Origin: a virus
IMG/VR virus record: IMGVR_UViG_3300032224_001181
Coordinates: 1-52,469 of that record
Strand: one strand, 5' to 3'
Length of the DNA: 52,469 bases
Position 1 is the stretch's first letter. Every line of letters begins with the position of its first letter. Of this stretch, positions 17,148 through 25,630 are shown in pieces. Both the position numbers and the translations under genes were made by a program. Below the pieces are notes generated by a model. It did not search any database. It was not told the origin of the DNA and was given only the letters and a program-made list of their open reading frames with translations.

Positions 17148-17752
17148 TTACCTTCTGGCATTGCCATCCATTCTGTATGCGTAATAGTTCTTGGACTCCA
17201 GGTTGCATAGCTTCCAGGTTGTGTTTCAAAATAAACAAAGTTCTGCCAACATTTTTGTACGCTATGCGGACAAGTCTTTATATAGCCAGATCCTAGTGTC
17301 CATTTTTGATCACTGGCAGTTGCCATATGTTTACACCACACATCCCACCATCGTTTACCGCCCCTTGGTCTATTTTGCATAGTAATTAGGTATACATCAT
17401 AATTGTTTACTTTTTCTAATGCATCTATTAAACTACAGGTAACTCTAAACCCGTCTGTCATATCAGTGTGCTTCATGCGAAACTCTGGAAATGTATATAG
17501 TCGATTAATTTGTTTAGCCACGTTAGCTGGATATCGTCCGTCATTGAACACACCGCCCATTACCATAGGTTTACCGGTAGACTTTTGGTAGACTATTCCG
17601 TAGCCTGTGTGTTGCTCTACCACTAGATTTTCTGCGGTATAATTATATCTTAACCAGTTATCTTCTTCTAAACATTGCTTTCTTACATTCTCAAATTCTG
17701 GTGTAGAGCTATAGTATATTTCTATGTGTGTATCTTCTAGATTGTATCTCAT
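17144..17752 (-). CDS. unknown protein (possible N-acyltransferase-like fold)
   Basis: A 202-residue protein. The sequence pattern (GYGIVYQKSTGKPMVMGGVF, then NRLYTFPEFR, then SLIDALEKV) is reminiscent of GNAT N-acyltransferases, but the usual AcCoA-binding Q/RxxGxG/A loop is not evident. I therefore leave the function open. The C-terminal half is Trp- and Cys-containing (KRWWDVWCKH, YIKTCPHSVQKCWQN). It is the first gene of a two-gene minus operon with the desaturase, coupled by ATGA, so a link to lipid modification is possible. Confidence 0.45.
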   Translation of the reverse strand: MRYNLEDTHIEIYYSSTPEFENVRKQCLEEDNWLRYNYTAENLVVEQHTGYGIVYQKSTGKPMVMGGVFNDGRYPANVAKQINRLYTFPEFRMKHTDMTDGFRVTCSLIDALEKVNNYDVYLITMQNRPRGGKRWWDVWCKHMATASDQKWTLGSGYIKTCPHSVQKCWQNFVYFETQPGSYATWSPRTITHTEWMAMPEGK

Positions 17753-17759
17753 CGTGGGG

Positions 17760-17773
17760 TATTTACTTAAATA
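17760..17773. promoter_or_regulatory. divergent late-promoter-like octamers
   Basis: CTTAAATA (plus, 17766-17773) precedes the 17790 gene, leaving room for its GGAGA ribosome site at 17781. AGTAAATA (minus, 17767 down to 17760) precedes the 17752 gene by 7 bases. The two overlap in the 37-base divergent gap. Confidence 0.45.
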
Positions 17774-17789
17774 TTTTACTGGAGAATCA

Positions 17790-18422
17790 ATGTTAGAGCA
17801 AGCGGTAATACCATTAAATTTTAAAGTTAATTTAACTTCCTTAAAAGACTATTATCATACCTTAGTAAATGAGTATGATCACTTATGCTGGAAGTGGGAT
17901 AGACACGGGCACGAGATTACAGAAGAATGGTACAATCGTATAATATCAAATGGACCTGGATGTATATTACCTTATGGGTGGGCCATCCAAAGCAATCTAA
18001 TAGACATAAACATACCATGTCCTCCTTACAACATTAGCACTCACGCACGATGCGAATACCGTAATACAGTATTGGCATTTGGACTTGTAACAAAGCTACA
18101 AGAACTTATTCCTTATTCGTATCGCTGGAGTATGGTTGTACAGCCACCAACTGGCAAGGTATCTCGACATGTAGATCAAGGGGACGAGTATACTGCACAT
18201 ATTCCAATATATGAAGCTTCGGGATCTATTTTTAAATTTTGGGACAAGCAAGGAACCCGCAAAGACTTTGATATGAAGGCTGACGGTAGCGTTTATCTAG
18301 TGGATACAATTATAGAGCACGAAACTGAAAACTACGGAAACACTGATCGTATTGGATTGGTATTTCGTTTCAAACGAGTAGATTTACCCAAATTACTATC
18401 TCTAACAGGCGAGATATCATGA
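17790..18422 (+). CDS. Fe(II)/2OG oxygenase-like (aspartyl/asparaginyl hydroxylase-like) protein
   Basis: I choose the ATG at 17790 (210 residues, MLEQAVIPLNF) because GGAGA lies at the right distance; the in-frame extension to 17724 overlaps the start of the opposite gene. The facial-triad pattern is present: HVD in VSRHVDQGDEY, distal His in IIEHETENYG and Arg in DRIGLVFRF. This is the HxD...H...R layout of 2OG-dependent dioxygenases, and the spacing resembles aspartyl/asparaginyl beta-hydroxylases. The reaction would be hydroxylation with O2, 2-oxoglutarate and Fe(II). It opens a five-gene coupled plus operon. Substrate unknown. Confidence 0.65.
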   Translation: MLEQAVIPLNFKVNLTSLKDYYHTLVNEYDHLCWKWDRHGHEITEEWYNRIISNGPGCILPYGWAIQSNLIDINIPCPPYNISTHARCEYRNTVLAFGLVTKLQELIPYSYRWSMVVQPPTGKVSRHVDQGDEYTAHIPIYEASGSIFKFWDKQGTRKDFDMKADGSVYLVDTIIEHETENYGNTDRIGLVFRFKRVDLPKLLSLTGEIS

Positions 18423-19057
18423 CAGTTATATACACTCCTATTGATATAGAATTTGATATTCCTGACGAACAAGAGCTTATTGATTGGTTTCATGCTAATA
18501 AAATTACAGATAACGATTACTGGGAATACAAGGAAGGAAGGCACGAATGGTGTTATGTAGCATTACGTAAAGAACCTGAAGATTGGCGCTCTTATCGTGC
18601 ATGGCTAGACTGGGCCAAAGAACGCAAACCTATTGATAATCCAAACATAGTCTTTCATCCAGGGTTTGAAGAAGCATTTCCGGGGCTTGCTAAATGTGTT
18701 CGCGAACTGCCGTTTGATCAAATTGGCACCAGTGGGTTTATCATGCAGATAGGGACTATACCTCCGCATAGAGATACTGTTTATGATATGTTAGAGCCTA
18801 GACGTTACATCATATATGTAACTGACCCCGCATACAATACATTCCATTTTATACACAAAGGAGAAAAGATCTGGCCCCAAATAGATTCTAAGTATCGATG
18901 CTTTGCATTTAATAATACTGATGTAGAACATGCCGCTGACCCTACAAATAGAACAAAGATACTGTTAAGCACTGTTGGCATTATGAATAAAGAAAAACAC
19001 GAAGTATTATTAAAACGCAGTATTGAAAAGTTTGCAGATAAGGTTATTAGAATATGA
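18419..19057 (+). CDS. Fe(II)/2OG oxygenase-like protein
   Basis: A 212-residue protein. HRD appears in TIPPHRDTVYDML (about residues 119-121), with RRYIIYVTD beside it. The distal His is in VEHAADPTNRTKILLS, where NRTK supplies the Arg expected for 2-oxoglutarate. The core beta-strand pattern (FHFIHKGEKIW, YRCFAFNNTD) fits a double-stranded beta-helix. The start is coupled to the previous gene by ATGA. It is not obviously one of the small IGNYKDW-type paralogues; it is a separate branch of the same fold. Confidence 0.65.
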   Translation: MTVIYTPIDIEFDIPDEQELIDWFHANKITDNDYWEYKEGRHEWCYVALRKEPEDWRSYRAWLDWAKERKPIDNPNIVFHPGFEEAFPGLAKCVRELPFDQIGTSGFIMQIGTIPPHRDTVYDMLEPRRYIIYVTDPAYNTFHFIHKGEKIWPQIDSKYRCFAFNNTDVEHAADPTNRTKILLSTVGIMNKEKHEVLLKRSIEKFADKVIRI

Positions 19058-19710
19058 TTCGAGAATGGGTTGACAAAGTAATTGCCATATTCAGTTATAA
19101 AGCAGGAATACAAATACGAAAATGGAAGGATCACGGATTGTCAGTCGATCCCAACAACGCTGTTTGGTTTTTTGGATGTAGTCACGTATTTGGCACCGGC
19201 CTTGAACACAACGAAACAGCGCCTTATCAACTTGGTAGACTTTTAGGGCATAATGTAGTAAACTATGGAAGACCTGGTATAGGACCTTTAGCTATTAGAA
19301 CTCAAATAGAAGAATTGTTAAAAAAATATACCCCTAAAGCTATAATCGTTGCCTGGCCAAGTTTTGATAGATGGCAATCTGGGTCAGTACTGTGGATTCC
19401 GCAGTGTTTAACCGGAGTCAAAATGCATAACGATAACTTTGGTTGTAAGAAGTTATGGCCTGTAGAGTGGGAGCAATATAAAGATTTAGTAGTGAACGGA
19501 GGAATACGCAAATTAAATTTACAAGCTGTACAAGATACACGTAAGTTAGTTAACAATTTTCCGTATATAGAATTTAGTTATACCGAACAAGAGTTCGCGA
19601 CTCCGGTATATCCGTTTAAGGATTTAGCAAAAGATGGATCTCACCCCGGAGTTAACACACAATACGAAATTGCACAATGGATAAACAATGAATTACGCAT
19701 ATTATTATAA
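19054..19710 (+). CDS. SGNH/GDSL hydrolase-like protein
   Basis: A 218-residue protein. The nucleophile block is WFFGCSHVFGTGLE (Ser in place of the GDS serine, as in many phage SGNH proteins), followed by the NYGRPGIGPLA oxyanion block, IIVAWPSFDRW, and a C-terminal DGSHPG giving the Asp-x-x-His pair. So all landmarks are present. Family members are esterases or acyl/acetyl-transferring enzymes acting on glycans. Coupled by ATGA to the oxygenase before it. It closely resembles the 32269-32955 protein in the GCSxVFGxGL and HPG blocks. Confidence 0.7.
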   Translation: MIREWVDKVIAIFSYKAGIQIRKWKDHGLSVDPNNAVWFFGCSHVFGTGLEHNETAPYQLGRLLGHNVVNYGRPGIGPLAIRTQIEELLKKYTPKAIIVAWPSFDRWQSGSVLWIPQCLTGVKMHNDNFGCKKLWPVEWEQYKDLVVNGGIRKLNLQAVQDTRKLVNNFPYIEFSYTEQEFATPVYPFKDLAKDGSHPGVNTQYEIAQWINNELRILL

Positions 19711-20377
19711 CGATGTTCCGGGCGAAGAGCCTAGTAGAAATAATCTAATCTACACAAGTCTAATGTCGGAAGATAAAAAGACATTTGTACAATGGTATTA
19801 CAATGATACAGAGTATCATAAGGGGCAAAATGAAATAGTTGATTCCAAGCTAATGGAAGAAAAGTTTCATCGTGAGTTGCATTTTTTACATAACATGCAA
19901 CATCATAACCCAACAATGGTTCCTAAAATTTTAGAAGTAAACATTCCAGAACGTAAGATATACTTAGAAGTAGACGGAGCAGATTTTTGGAATCGTGCTA
20001 ACTGTGATCAAACAAACTATGACAGCATACTACCTAATTGGCAAGAACAGATGTTGGCGATACTGCAAGCACACAAAGATAGAGGCTGGTACAAGTTTAG
20101 TTTACACCCTAGCAGTTACTTTGTCGTAGACGGCATACTTAAAAGTATTAACTACTTCTTTACATATAGTAGTAATGAAGGTCCTATTAGTATTGCAGAT
20201 CATGCAAGTCATATATACAGCACACGACAAGAAATTATGCGCAAGCAGATAGAATCGCTAGGTCTCAGCTGGGATAAAAAAGAACCATTAGATAAACTAC
20301 AACATCTATGTTTTGAAAGTTTTAGAAATAACTACCCAGACAATTTTATAGAAAAGGCTAAAAGAATATATGATTAA
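19688..20377 (+). CDS. unknown protein, possibly degenerate kinase/phosphotransferase fold
   Basis: A 229-residue protein. Residues 58-95 (FHRELHFLHNMQ, VPKILEVNIPERKIYLEVDG) look like a kinase N-lobe helix C and hinge. LHPSSYFVVDGILKSINYFF at about 137-156 looks like the catalytic loop and DFG strand of aminoglycoside-phosphotransferase-like kinases, but HxD is HPS and DFG is INY, so catalysis would be lost. This is a weak fold guess. It starts 23 bases inside the SGNH gene. The next gene overlaps its end by 8 bases. Confidence 0.4.
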   Translation: MNYAYYYNDVPGEEPSRNNLIYTSLMSEDKKTFVQWYYNDTEYHKGQNEIVDSKLMEEKFHRELHFLHNMQHHNPTMVPKILEVNIPERKIYLEVDGADFWNRANCDQTNYDSILPNWQEQMLAILQAHKDRGWYKFSLHPSSYFVVDGILKSINYFFTYSSNEGPISIADHASHIYSTRQEIMRKQIESLGLSWDKKEPLDKLQHLCFESFRNNYPDNFIEKAKRIYD

Positions 20378-21164
20378 AGGAATTAACGGAAAATCTTATA
20401 TAGATATGTCTCCTTATCTTGATATGGATAGGTTTGATCAATTACAACCTGAGATCCTACGAGGATTCGCAGATGCTCGTGAATTTGCTAAAGAAGGTAC
20501 TTGGATGAAACCTGCTTTCAAGATAGAAGACATGAGTTATATTCCCAATTGGAAACCCATTTATCAAGCAATGGACGAGTTTATGGCATTGCCTAAAGAT
20601 GATCCTATCTACCAAGGTGGTATAGATTTGTTTAGAGACTTTCAAGACTTTTCTGTACGCAATAGATTCACACGCTATATTAAAATGGCCATGGGAGCAT
20701 ACGATCCTTACATTTATTATTTCTTATGGGAACAAGGTAGTTGGGATGATCGTAGCGCACCTCGAAAACTTACACCAGAAGCCGCATACTTCCCACAAAC
20801 TGTTGCATGGGTTGAAAATTTAATTACCAAAGGCATCTTTGAAAATATTGGCAGAGTCATTTTCTTCCACTGCGAAGCAGGAGGTATTCCGTTTGAGCAT
20901 AGAGACTTAGACGGTGAAAAGGGTTTACAAGAAGAGTATACCGATACTGTAAATGAGTTTATACATATACGTCCTAATCTAAAGAAACCATTCTACTTAT
21001 GGGATCCTGAAAAGCGCAATCATGTCTATATCAACAGCAGAGCCGCTTGGTGGAATGATCAAGACTGGCACGGAGGTAATGCTACTATGGAACAAAGCTA
21101 CGGCTTACGAATAGACGGAAAATTTACAGAAGAATTTAGATTACTTGTAACCAGTAAAGGTTAA
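20370..21164 (+). CDS. Fe(II)/2OG oxygenase-like protein
   Basis: A 264-residue protein, larger than its neighbours. HRD lies in IPFEHRDLDGEK (about residues 177-179). The distal His is in DQDWHGGNATME, with Arg in YGLRIDG. The region before HRD (GRVIFFHCEAGG) has the usual strand leading to the metal site. It is the last gene of the plus operon, and its 3' end overlaps the convergent 21141-21686 gene by 24 bases. Family inference rests on the triad spacing and context; the substrate is not visible. Confidence 0.55.
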   Translation: MIKGINGKSYIDMSPYLDMDRFDQLQPEILRGFADAREFAKEGTWMKPAFKIEDMSYIPNWKPIYQAMDEFMALPKDDPIYQGGIDLFRDFQDFSVRNRFTRYIKMAMGAYDPYIYYFLWEQGSWDDRSAPRKLTPEAAYFPQTVAWVENLITKGIFENIGRVIFFHCEAGGIPFEHRDLDGEKGLQEEYTDTVNEFIHIRPNLKKPFYLWDPEKRNHVYINSRAAWWNDQDWHGGNATMEQSYGLRIDGKFTEEFRLLVTSKG

Positions 21165-21686
21165 TAAGAACTTAGGAACTAACCCTATATTAGTTCCGGC
21201 ATGCCATGCATGGATGTGATCATATTGATAGATTGTACCTTGTGGTTCATTATAGTAAGCATCATGTTCTGTAACAAATATATGCCCAGGAGCTGGCTTA
21301 CTTAAGAAGCAAAAGTATCTAACCAATTCACCTAACTGCTCGTGTTCCTTTTCCCAAGGATTAATATCCCAGTGCCACGGAGTACACTTACCCGGACGTA
21401 TTTCACTTACCCAACACATTAACGGATGAGCACCAACTGCCGTACCAATAGCAACAGAATAGTTCTCGTGAAAATGTGTGCCTGATTGATAGTGTCTGTA
21501 TTCTACTGTATTTTCATTGTATCCTGCAGATGTTAGTATAGCAGTTTGACTAAGGTATTCGTTGTAATAGGGATTAGATTCTTCCAATACCATATGACCG
21601 TGACTAGGTTCAACATTATGAGTAATAAGTTCTTTAATTAAACTTTCACAGAGATGTTCCGTGAGTTTTCCAATATATAATTTCAT
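21141..21686 (-). CDS. small DSBH oxygenase-like protein, tandem array member 1
   Basis: A 181-residue protein. HWD lies in CTPWHWDINPWE and the distal His in HAWHAGTNIGLVPKFLL; the expected Arg is replaced by Lys (VPKF), the only such change among the seven array members. APGHIFVTEHDAYY matches the PGHIFVYxD strand of the others, but the N-terminus (MKLYIGKLTEHLCESL) is divergent. It is the last cistron of the minus-strand array. The Lys may alter 2-oxoglutarate binding. Confidence 0.55.
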   Translation of the reverse strand: MKLYIGKLTEHLCESLIKELITHNVEPSHGHMVLEESNPYYNEYLSQTAILTSAGYNENTVEYRHYQSGTHFHENYSVAIGTAVGAHPLMCWVSEIRPGKCTPWHWDINPWEKEHEQLGELVRYFCFLSKPAPGHIFVTEHDAYYNEPQGTIYQYDHIHAWHAGTNIGLVPKFLLTFTGYK

Positions 21687-22186
21687 GTGTAAGTACTGAC
21701 CTGTAGAACTAATCGAGGAGTAATGCTAACATTTGCGGCGCCGTGACTTGCTTGACTGTCATCGTATACAAATACATCACCTTGTTTATATTCTGTAAAT
21801 ACAACGTCTTTATAAACAAAGAAATGCCCGCCTGTGTAATCTTGCAAAGGCATCCAATAGCGGTTGCTATCTTGTTCGTAAATAGTATGTGGATCAACAT
21901 GTAGAGGCATACAGTTACCTGGCAACATCTTAGTAATCCACCAATGAAACTTTTTCCCTTCTAACCAAGGAGGATCTATTTTGAATGATACATTAGTTTT
22001 ATCAAACATATAGAAGTAGGCTTTGTTAGGATCGTAACCTGCCTTAATTGCCTTATCATATTGTTCTTGCATAGAAGGACTATCAGGTTGTTGACCTTCT
22101 TTAAATCTAGCATATCCTTCAGTCCCTAGCAATTCATCAATCCAAGATTGCTGTATCCAATCTTTATAATTTCCTATAAAATTCAT
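21683..22186 (-). CDS. small DSBH oxygenase-like protein, tandem array member 2
   Basis: A 167-residue protein that begins MNFIGNYKDWIQQSW, the signature start of the array. WWITKMLPGNCMPLHVD holds HxD, then RYWMPLQDYTGGHFFVYKD, YKQGDVFVYDD and the distal SHGAANVSITPRLVLQ with both His and Arg. Spacing from first to distal His is about 50 residues, and Arg follows about 10 later, as in 2OG dioxygenases. It may hydroxylate a protein side chain or small metabolite. Start and stop are coupled to both neighbours. Confidence 0.6.
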   Translation of the reverse strand: MNFIGNYKDWIQQSWIDELLGTEGYARFKEGQQPDSPSMQEQYDKAIKAGYDPNKAYFYMFDKTNVSFKIDPPWLEGKKFHWWITKMLPGNCMPLHVDPHTIYEQDSNRYWMPLQDYTGGHFFVYKDVVFTEYKQGDVFVYDDSQASHGAANVSITPRLVLQVSTYT

Positions 22187-22728
22187 CAGTCATAGGTCCT
22201 TATTTGTAATACTGTTCTAGTAGAATATCCAATGTTACATCCAGTGTGCCATTCATATGAGTCGTCAAATTGAAACACATCTCCTTTTTTGTAATGAGAT
22301 ATAGTTTTGTCTGCGTACACAAAGATATGACCAGGTTCCCAATCATTTAAAGGAATCCAATATGTATAACAGCCATCATTGGCACAGGTTAAATCTCTAT
22401 GCCACGGCATGTACTGTCCGGGGTGTTGTCGTACTATCCACCATCCTGCATTTTTAGGTCTTCCAAAATTAATAGTTTCAGCAATGTCAAATGGGCAGTT
22501 ATGACTATCAAATCCTTCATAATTTATACCGTGCGGATCATAACCCCCGATGGTGTACCATTCGAGTTCATCTTGATTTAATTCCCATGAGTTTTCTCCC
22601 AAGAGTGTGTTTGCTGTCATATCTTTTGGAAGATCTAAATCTTTTGGAAACTGAAGGGCAGGACACGTTTTTAAATACTCAAGCCATTCCGGCTTTATAA
22701 GATGCCATACATTATCTATAACTTTCAT
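22186..22728 (-). CDS. small DSBH oxygenase-like protein, tandem array member 3
   Basis: A 180-residue protein. WWIVRQHPGQYMPWHRD carries HRD; YWIPLNDWEPGHIFVYADK, YKKGDVFQFDD and WHTGCNIGYSTRTVLQ complete the fold, with distal His and Arg. The start (MKVIDNVWHLIKPEW) lacks IGNYKDW but keeps the 'IKPEW' helix seen in member 5. Its stop overlaps the member 2 start as TGATG. An 18-base gap separates it from member 4, the only real gap in this run. Confidence 0.6.
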   Translation of the reverse strand: MKVIDNVWHLIKPEWLEYLKTCPALQFPKDLDLPKDMTANTLLGENSWELNQDELEWYTIGGYDPHGINYEGFDSHNCPFDIAETINFGRPKNAGWWIVRQHPGQYMPWHRDLTCANDGCYTYWIPLNDWEPGHIFVYADKTISHYKKGDVFQFDDSYEWHTGCNIGYSTRTVLQIRTYD

Positions 22729-22746
22729 AGGTCTCTTTCGGTATGT

Positions 22747-23244
22747 TTACTCGTAGGATCTAACTTGTAAAACTATTCTAGGAACTGATCCTATGTTTAT
22801 AGCACAATGTTTTATCGATGCATCATATTCGTACACATCACCTTTTTTATAATTTATAACAGTTTGATCTTCGTACATGAATATATGTCCGTCTTTCCAG
22901 TCTTGCCAAGGCATCCAATAACTCTTGGCATTTTTCCTAGTTGCCATTGCCAAATCACCGTGTACAGGAATAAACTGCCCTGGCATCATTTTAACTATCC
23001 ACCAATCCCAACTCTGCGGACTCCATGGGGGAGTTATTTCAAATGAGCAGTCGTCTTTGTAAAATGCAGAGAAAAAATGGTCAGACATCTTATATCCGGA
23101 TGAAAACCATTTTCGCTCATCTTCGTTTAATTGTACTTGTGGATCTTTAGAGAGATCTCTAGGAACTGTCCACCCATCATTTGACAAGATTTCGTCAATC
23201 CATTCTTGTTCAATCCAAGTTGCATAATTTCCTATGAAGTTCAA
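22747..23244 (-). CDS. small DSBH oxygenase-like protein, tandem array member 4
   Basis: A 165-residue protein starting MNFIGNYATWIEQEW. WWIVKMMPGQFIPVHGD supplies HxD; SYWMPWQDWKDGHIFMYEDQ and YKKGDVYEYD follow; the distal site is KHCAINIGSVPRIVLQ, with Cys in place of Gly after the His. All metal and 2OG ligands are kept. Closest by eye to members 2 and 7. Coupled to member 5 by a 4-base overlap. Confidence 0.6.
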   Translation of the reverse strand: MNFIGNYATWIEQEWIDEILSNDGWTVPRDLSKDPQVQLNEDERKWFSSGYKMSDHFFSAFYKDDCSFEITPPWSPQSWDWWIVKMMPGQFIPVHGDLAMATRKNAKSYWMPWQDWKDGHIFMYEDQTVINYKKGDVYEYDASIKHCAINIGSVPRIVLQVRSYE

Positions 23245-23816
23245 ACTATACCTCTATTTGGTCGCCAGGTTGTTATTTGCAACGCCACTCTAGTTAGCTG
23301 GCCTGCATTTGCGGCACCGTGTAAAATAAACGGATCTTCAAATTTATAAACGTCACCAGCTTTATATTTGATAATAGCGTCGTCCTCAGTCATTAATACC
23401 TGTCCTGGTTCCCAATCAGTCCATGCCATCCAATACTTATAAGTTGGTTTAGTTACTGAATAACTATCTCTGTGCATTGGAGTAAATTTGCCAGGTTCTA
23501 GTTTAGTAATCCACCAAGCAAACGGGCCGTCGAACTCTAAAAACGGTGGCCTATCTTCTAATAGATTAAAACTTACATCGGGAGCATCAAACATTACAAA
23601 GAATACATTATTTTCGTATTCGTAACTCATCTGTTGCCAATCTTTGTGTTCTTCTTCCCAGTTGTCTTCGTCAAAATTTCCAAGTATGGCTTTTTGTACC
23701 ATTTCTTCGTGTGCTCGATAGTCTTTAGGTATTTGGGGGCCTGGGGTATCAAGCACTTCTCTCAACCATTCAGGTTTAATCCAGTCTGCATAATTTCCTA
23801 AATATTTTAAACTCAT
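23241..23816 (-). CDS. small DSBH oxygenase-like protein, tandem array member 5
   Basis: A 191-residue protein starting MSLKYLGNYADWIKPEW. AWWITKLEPGKFTPMHRD carries HRD; YWMAWTDWEPGQVLMTEDD, YKAGDVYKFED and LHGAANAGQLTRVALQ complete the set with His and Arg. It is the longest member because of an acidic stretch (EEDNWEEEHKDWQQ region, about residues 50-62). It follows the GH19-like gene in the same transcript and overlaps it by 4 bases. Confidence 0.6.
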   Translation of the reverse strand: MSLKYLGNYADWIKPEWLREVLDTPGPQIPKDYRAHEEMVQKAILGNFDEDNWEEEHKDWQQMSYEYENNVFFVMFDAPDVSFNLLEDRPPFLEFDGPFAWWITKLEPGKFTPMHRDSYSVTKPTYKYWMAWTDWEPGQVLMTEDDAIIKYKAGDVYKFEDPFILHGAANAGQLTRVALQITTWRPNRGIV

Positions 23817-24277
23817 TGTTCTTTTCCTTTTAATATTTCGATTATCCTGTTGGAATTAGCGGCCCGCAAACTTGCTACAGACTCGGGATTAATTCGATTG
23901 GTTAAATTGTTAAAATCTAAATTGTCAGCAACAATATTGAGATAATTTATATTCCAAAACCATCCTGCTGAATCAATAGCGCCTGCCAATGTTTTACTAT
24001 ATTTATTGGCCTCTTCTAAGGGTAATTTTAGGTATGTTGAAAATTGCCTTTTATATACATCATTGATTGGACTTAACTTTTCTAAATCTTTAAAACCTTT
24101 TGATTTCAATTCAAATTGATCTATAAATCCTGCTACACGCGGTTCTGCTGTTATTCTGTACTTAGGAAGTATATCTTGAAAAACTAAAAACAATTCGTTA
24201 ACATCACCTTCGTATAGAGATAGACTCTGTTCTAGTTTTGTGACAGTAAATTCAAATACAAATTTAAAGTTATGCAT
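23813..24277 (-). CDS. eroded GH19 lysozyme/chitinase-like protein
   Basis: I start it at the ATG at 24277 (154 residues), where TAATG links it to the SGNH gene; an extension to 24343 would run through that gene in another frame. PRVAGFIDQFELKSKGF (47-62) aligns with the AAFLAQVAHESGGF block of GH19 phage endolysins, and DSAGWFWNINYLNIVAD (102-118) and FNNLTNRINPE (122-132) with their SAAWFWxxxxLNxxAD and ITxRINGG blocks. The catalytic Glu of HES aligns with Lys59, and the second Glu is not evident, so it is probably not a lysozyme. It may be a reused glycan-binding fold. Match is by eye. Confidence 0.4.
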   Translation of the reverse strand: MHNFKFVFEFTVTKLEQSLSLYEGDVNELFLVFQDILPKYRITAEPRVAGFIDQFELKSKGFKDLEKLSPINDVYKRQFSTYLKLPLEEANKYSKTLAGAIDSAGWFWNINYLNIVADNLDFNNLTNRINPESVASLRAANSNRIIEILKGKEQ

Positions 24278-25080
24278 TATATAAATGTTGAGTAAAGGTG
24301 CTGTGCAAAGCGTTCTTGTACTATCTCCTTTGGGTGACCCCATAATAGTTTATCATGAGGACCTTCTGTAAAGGAATCAATATCTCTTGTTCCTATTAGC
24401 ATATCTGTATGCTCTAGAATCAATGAATTAAAAAGATCTTTATTATAACTTTGAAGATTTACAGTAGATAATTTCATAGAAGGCACTAGGAACATAAAAT
24501 GAGTCCTTCGTAACAACGCAAAACTTTGTAAAAAATTTATATAATCCCACGTGATCCTATCGTCATTAAACCAACCAATTATAGCATTATCTGCTTCAGG
24601 GGTTATTACCGTTGTTACATTTCCTGATTTGGTTACCCCTAATATTCTACCCATTTCAGGACCGCTGGCAGAGGCTATCTGAAAAGCCATAGGGTATCCT
24701 TCACCAAAATAAACATTTCTCTCTGCTTTGGTTCTACTAAACAAAATTATATCATCTTCGTTAATTCCATAAGTGTGTTTAAAATTTAAAAATTCCCATA
24801 GCATGTTTTGAAGTGAGTTTCCACCTTTAGAAAAATTTAAACATTCGATATCTAATAATTTTGCTAATTTTGCAGGCCAAGCATGCTCTAATTGACGTTT
24901 CTTTATTTCCTCAAGTTGTTTACCCTTCCCAGAACTGTCAATCTTATCTAACCAAATTCGAGGATCATGTGTAGTATTTTTCCTTAAAATTTCTAGGTCT
25001 TTGCCTAATTCGTGATAGAGTATTTCCTCACCGGACGAGTAACTGCATCCAAATACCAAAAGTCTTTTAAAATTATGCAT
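24277..25080 (-). CDS. SGNH-like hydrolase/acyltransferase-like protein
   Basis: A 267-residue protein. LLVFGCSYSSGEE at residues 8-19 is the nucleophile block, LNFSKGGNSLQNML (about residues 81-94) the Gly/Asn block, and LLWGHPKEIVQERFAQHL near the end supplies His in the place of the DxxH block. The predicted alpha/beta core is clear (DDIILFSRTKAE, THFMFLVPSM). No signal peptide. It interrupts the oxygenase array and is coupled to both neighbours. Substrate unknown; deacylation of a glycan is the family norm. Confidence 0.55.
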   Translation of the reverse strand: MHNFKRLLVFGCSYSSGEEILYHELGKDLEILRKNTTHDPRIWLDKIDSSGKGKQLEEIKKRQLEHAWPAKLAKLLDIECLNFSKGGNSLQNMLWEFLNFKHTYGINEDDIILFSRTKAERNVYFGEGYPMAFQIASASGPEMGRILGVTKSGNVTTVITPEADNAIIGWFNDDRITWDYINFLQSFALLRRTHFMFLVPSMKLSTVNLQSYNKDLFNSLILEHTDMLIGTRDIDSFTEGPHDKLLWGHPKEIVQERFAQHLYSTFI

Positions 25081-25630
25081 GGTCTATGTCAAATGTAGTA
25101 ATTTGGAATGTTATACGAGGAGTTAAAGAAATATTGGCTGCACCATGAATTCCAAAAGGATCTGGGAACTGATAGACATCACCTGCTTTATAATTTGTTA
25201 ACATACTGTCCTTGTAAATGTATATATGACCCTCTGTCCAGTCGAGCCAAGGCATCCAATATCTTTTGCAATTTTTTTCAAATTTGGTTGCACGGTCACT
25301 ATGTATCGGTAATAAGTGTCCTGGTCTGTATTTGAACAAATTCCAATAGTATCCCTGCCCTTCTTTAAGTTGAATAAAGGGGGGTAACGGGATATCAAAG
25401 GGCATGTCGTCATTTTCAAATATATAGTATAGTAAGGAATTATGTGTGTATCCAACTTCTTCGTATTTTTTTTGATACTCGCAAAATTCAGCACGTTCTC
25501 CCCTAGCAATAGCATCGAGAATACCGTTCTGCTCAAATTCCCATCTAGGCATTTCTTTTCCATTATGGGCCAATACGTAATTAACCCAGTCATCGTTTAG
25601 CCAATCTTTATAATTTCCAATAAAATTCAT
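25073..25630 (-). CDS. small DSBH oxygenase-like protein, tandem array member 6
   Basis: A 185-residue protein starting MNFIGNYKDWLNDDW. YWNLFKYRPGHLLPIHSD carries HSD; RYWMPWLDWTEGHIYIYKDS, YKAGDVYQFPD and IHGAANISLTPRITFQ complete it, with His and Arg. The second strand has lost the WWI.K consensus (YWNLFKY). It overlaps member 7 by 4 bases and the SGNH gene by 8. Confidence 0.6.
   Translation of the reverse strand: MNFIGNYKDWLNDDWVNYVLAHNGKEMPRWEFEQNGILDAIARGERAEFCEYQKKYEEVGYTHNSLLYYIFENDDMPFDIPLPPFIQLKEGQGYYWNLFKYRPGHLLPIHSDRATKFEKNCKRYWMPWLDWTEGHIYIYKDSMLTNYKAGDVYQFPDPFGIHGAANISLTPRITFQITTFDIDHA

Noticed and set aside
17724-17789. N-terminal extension of the 17790 oxygenase
   Set aside because: It overlaps the opposite gene's start and the promoter region; GGAGA before 17790 fits a start there.
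24278-24343. N-terminal extension of the GH19-like gene
   Set aside because: It lies inside the SGNH gene in another frame; TAATG coupling at 24277 is more natural.
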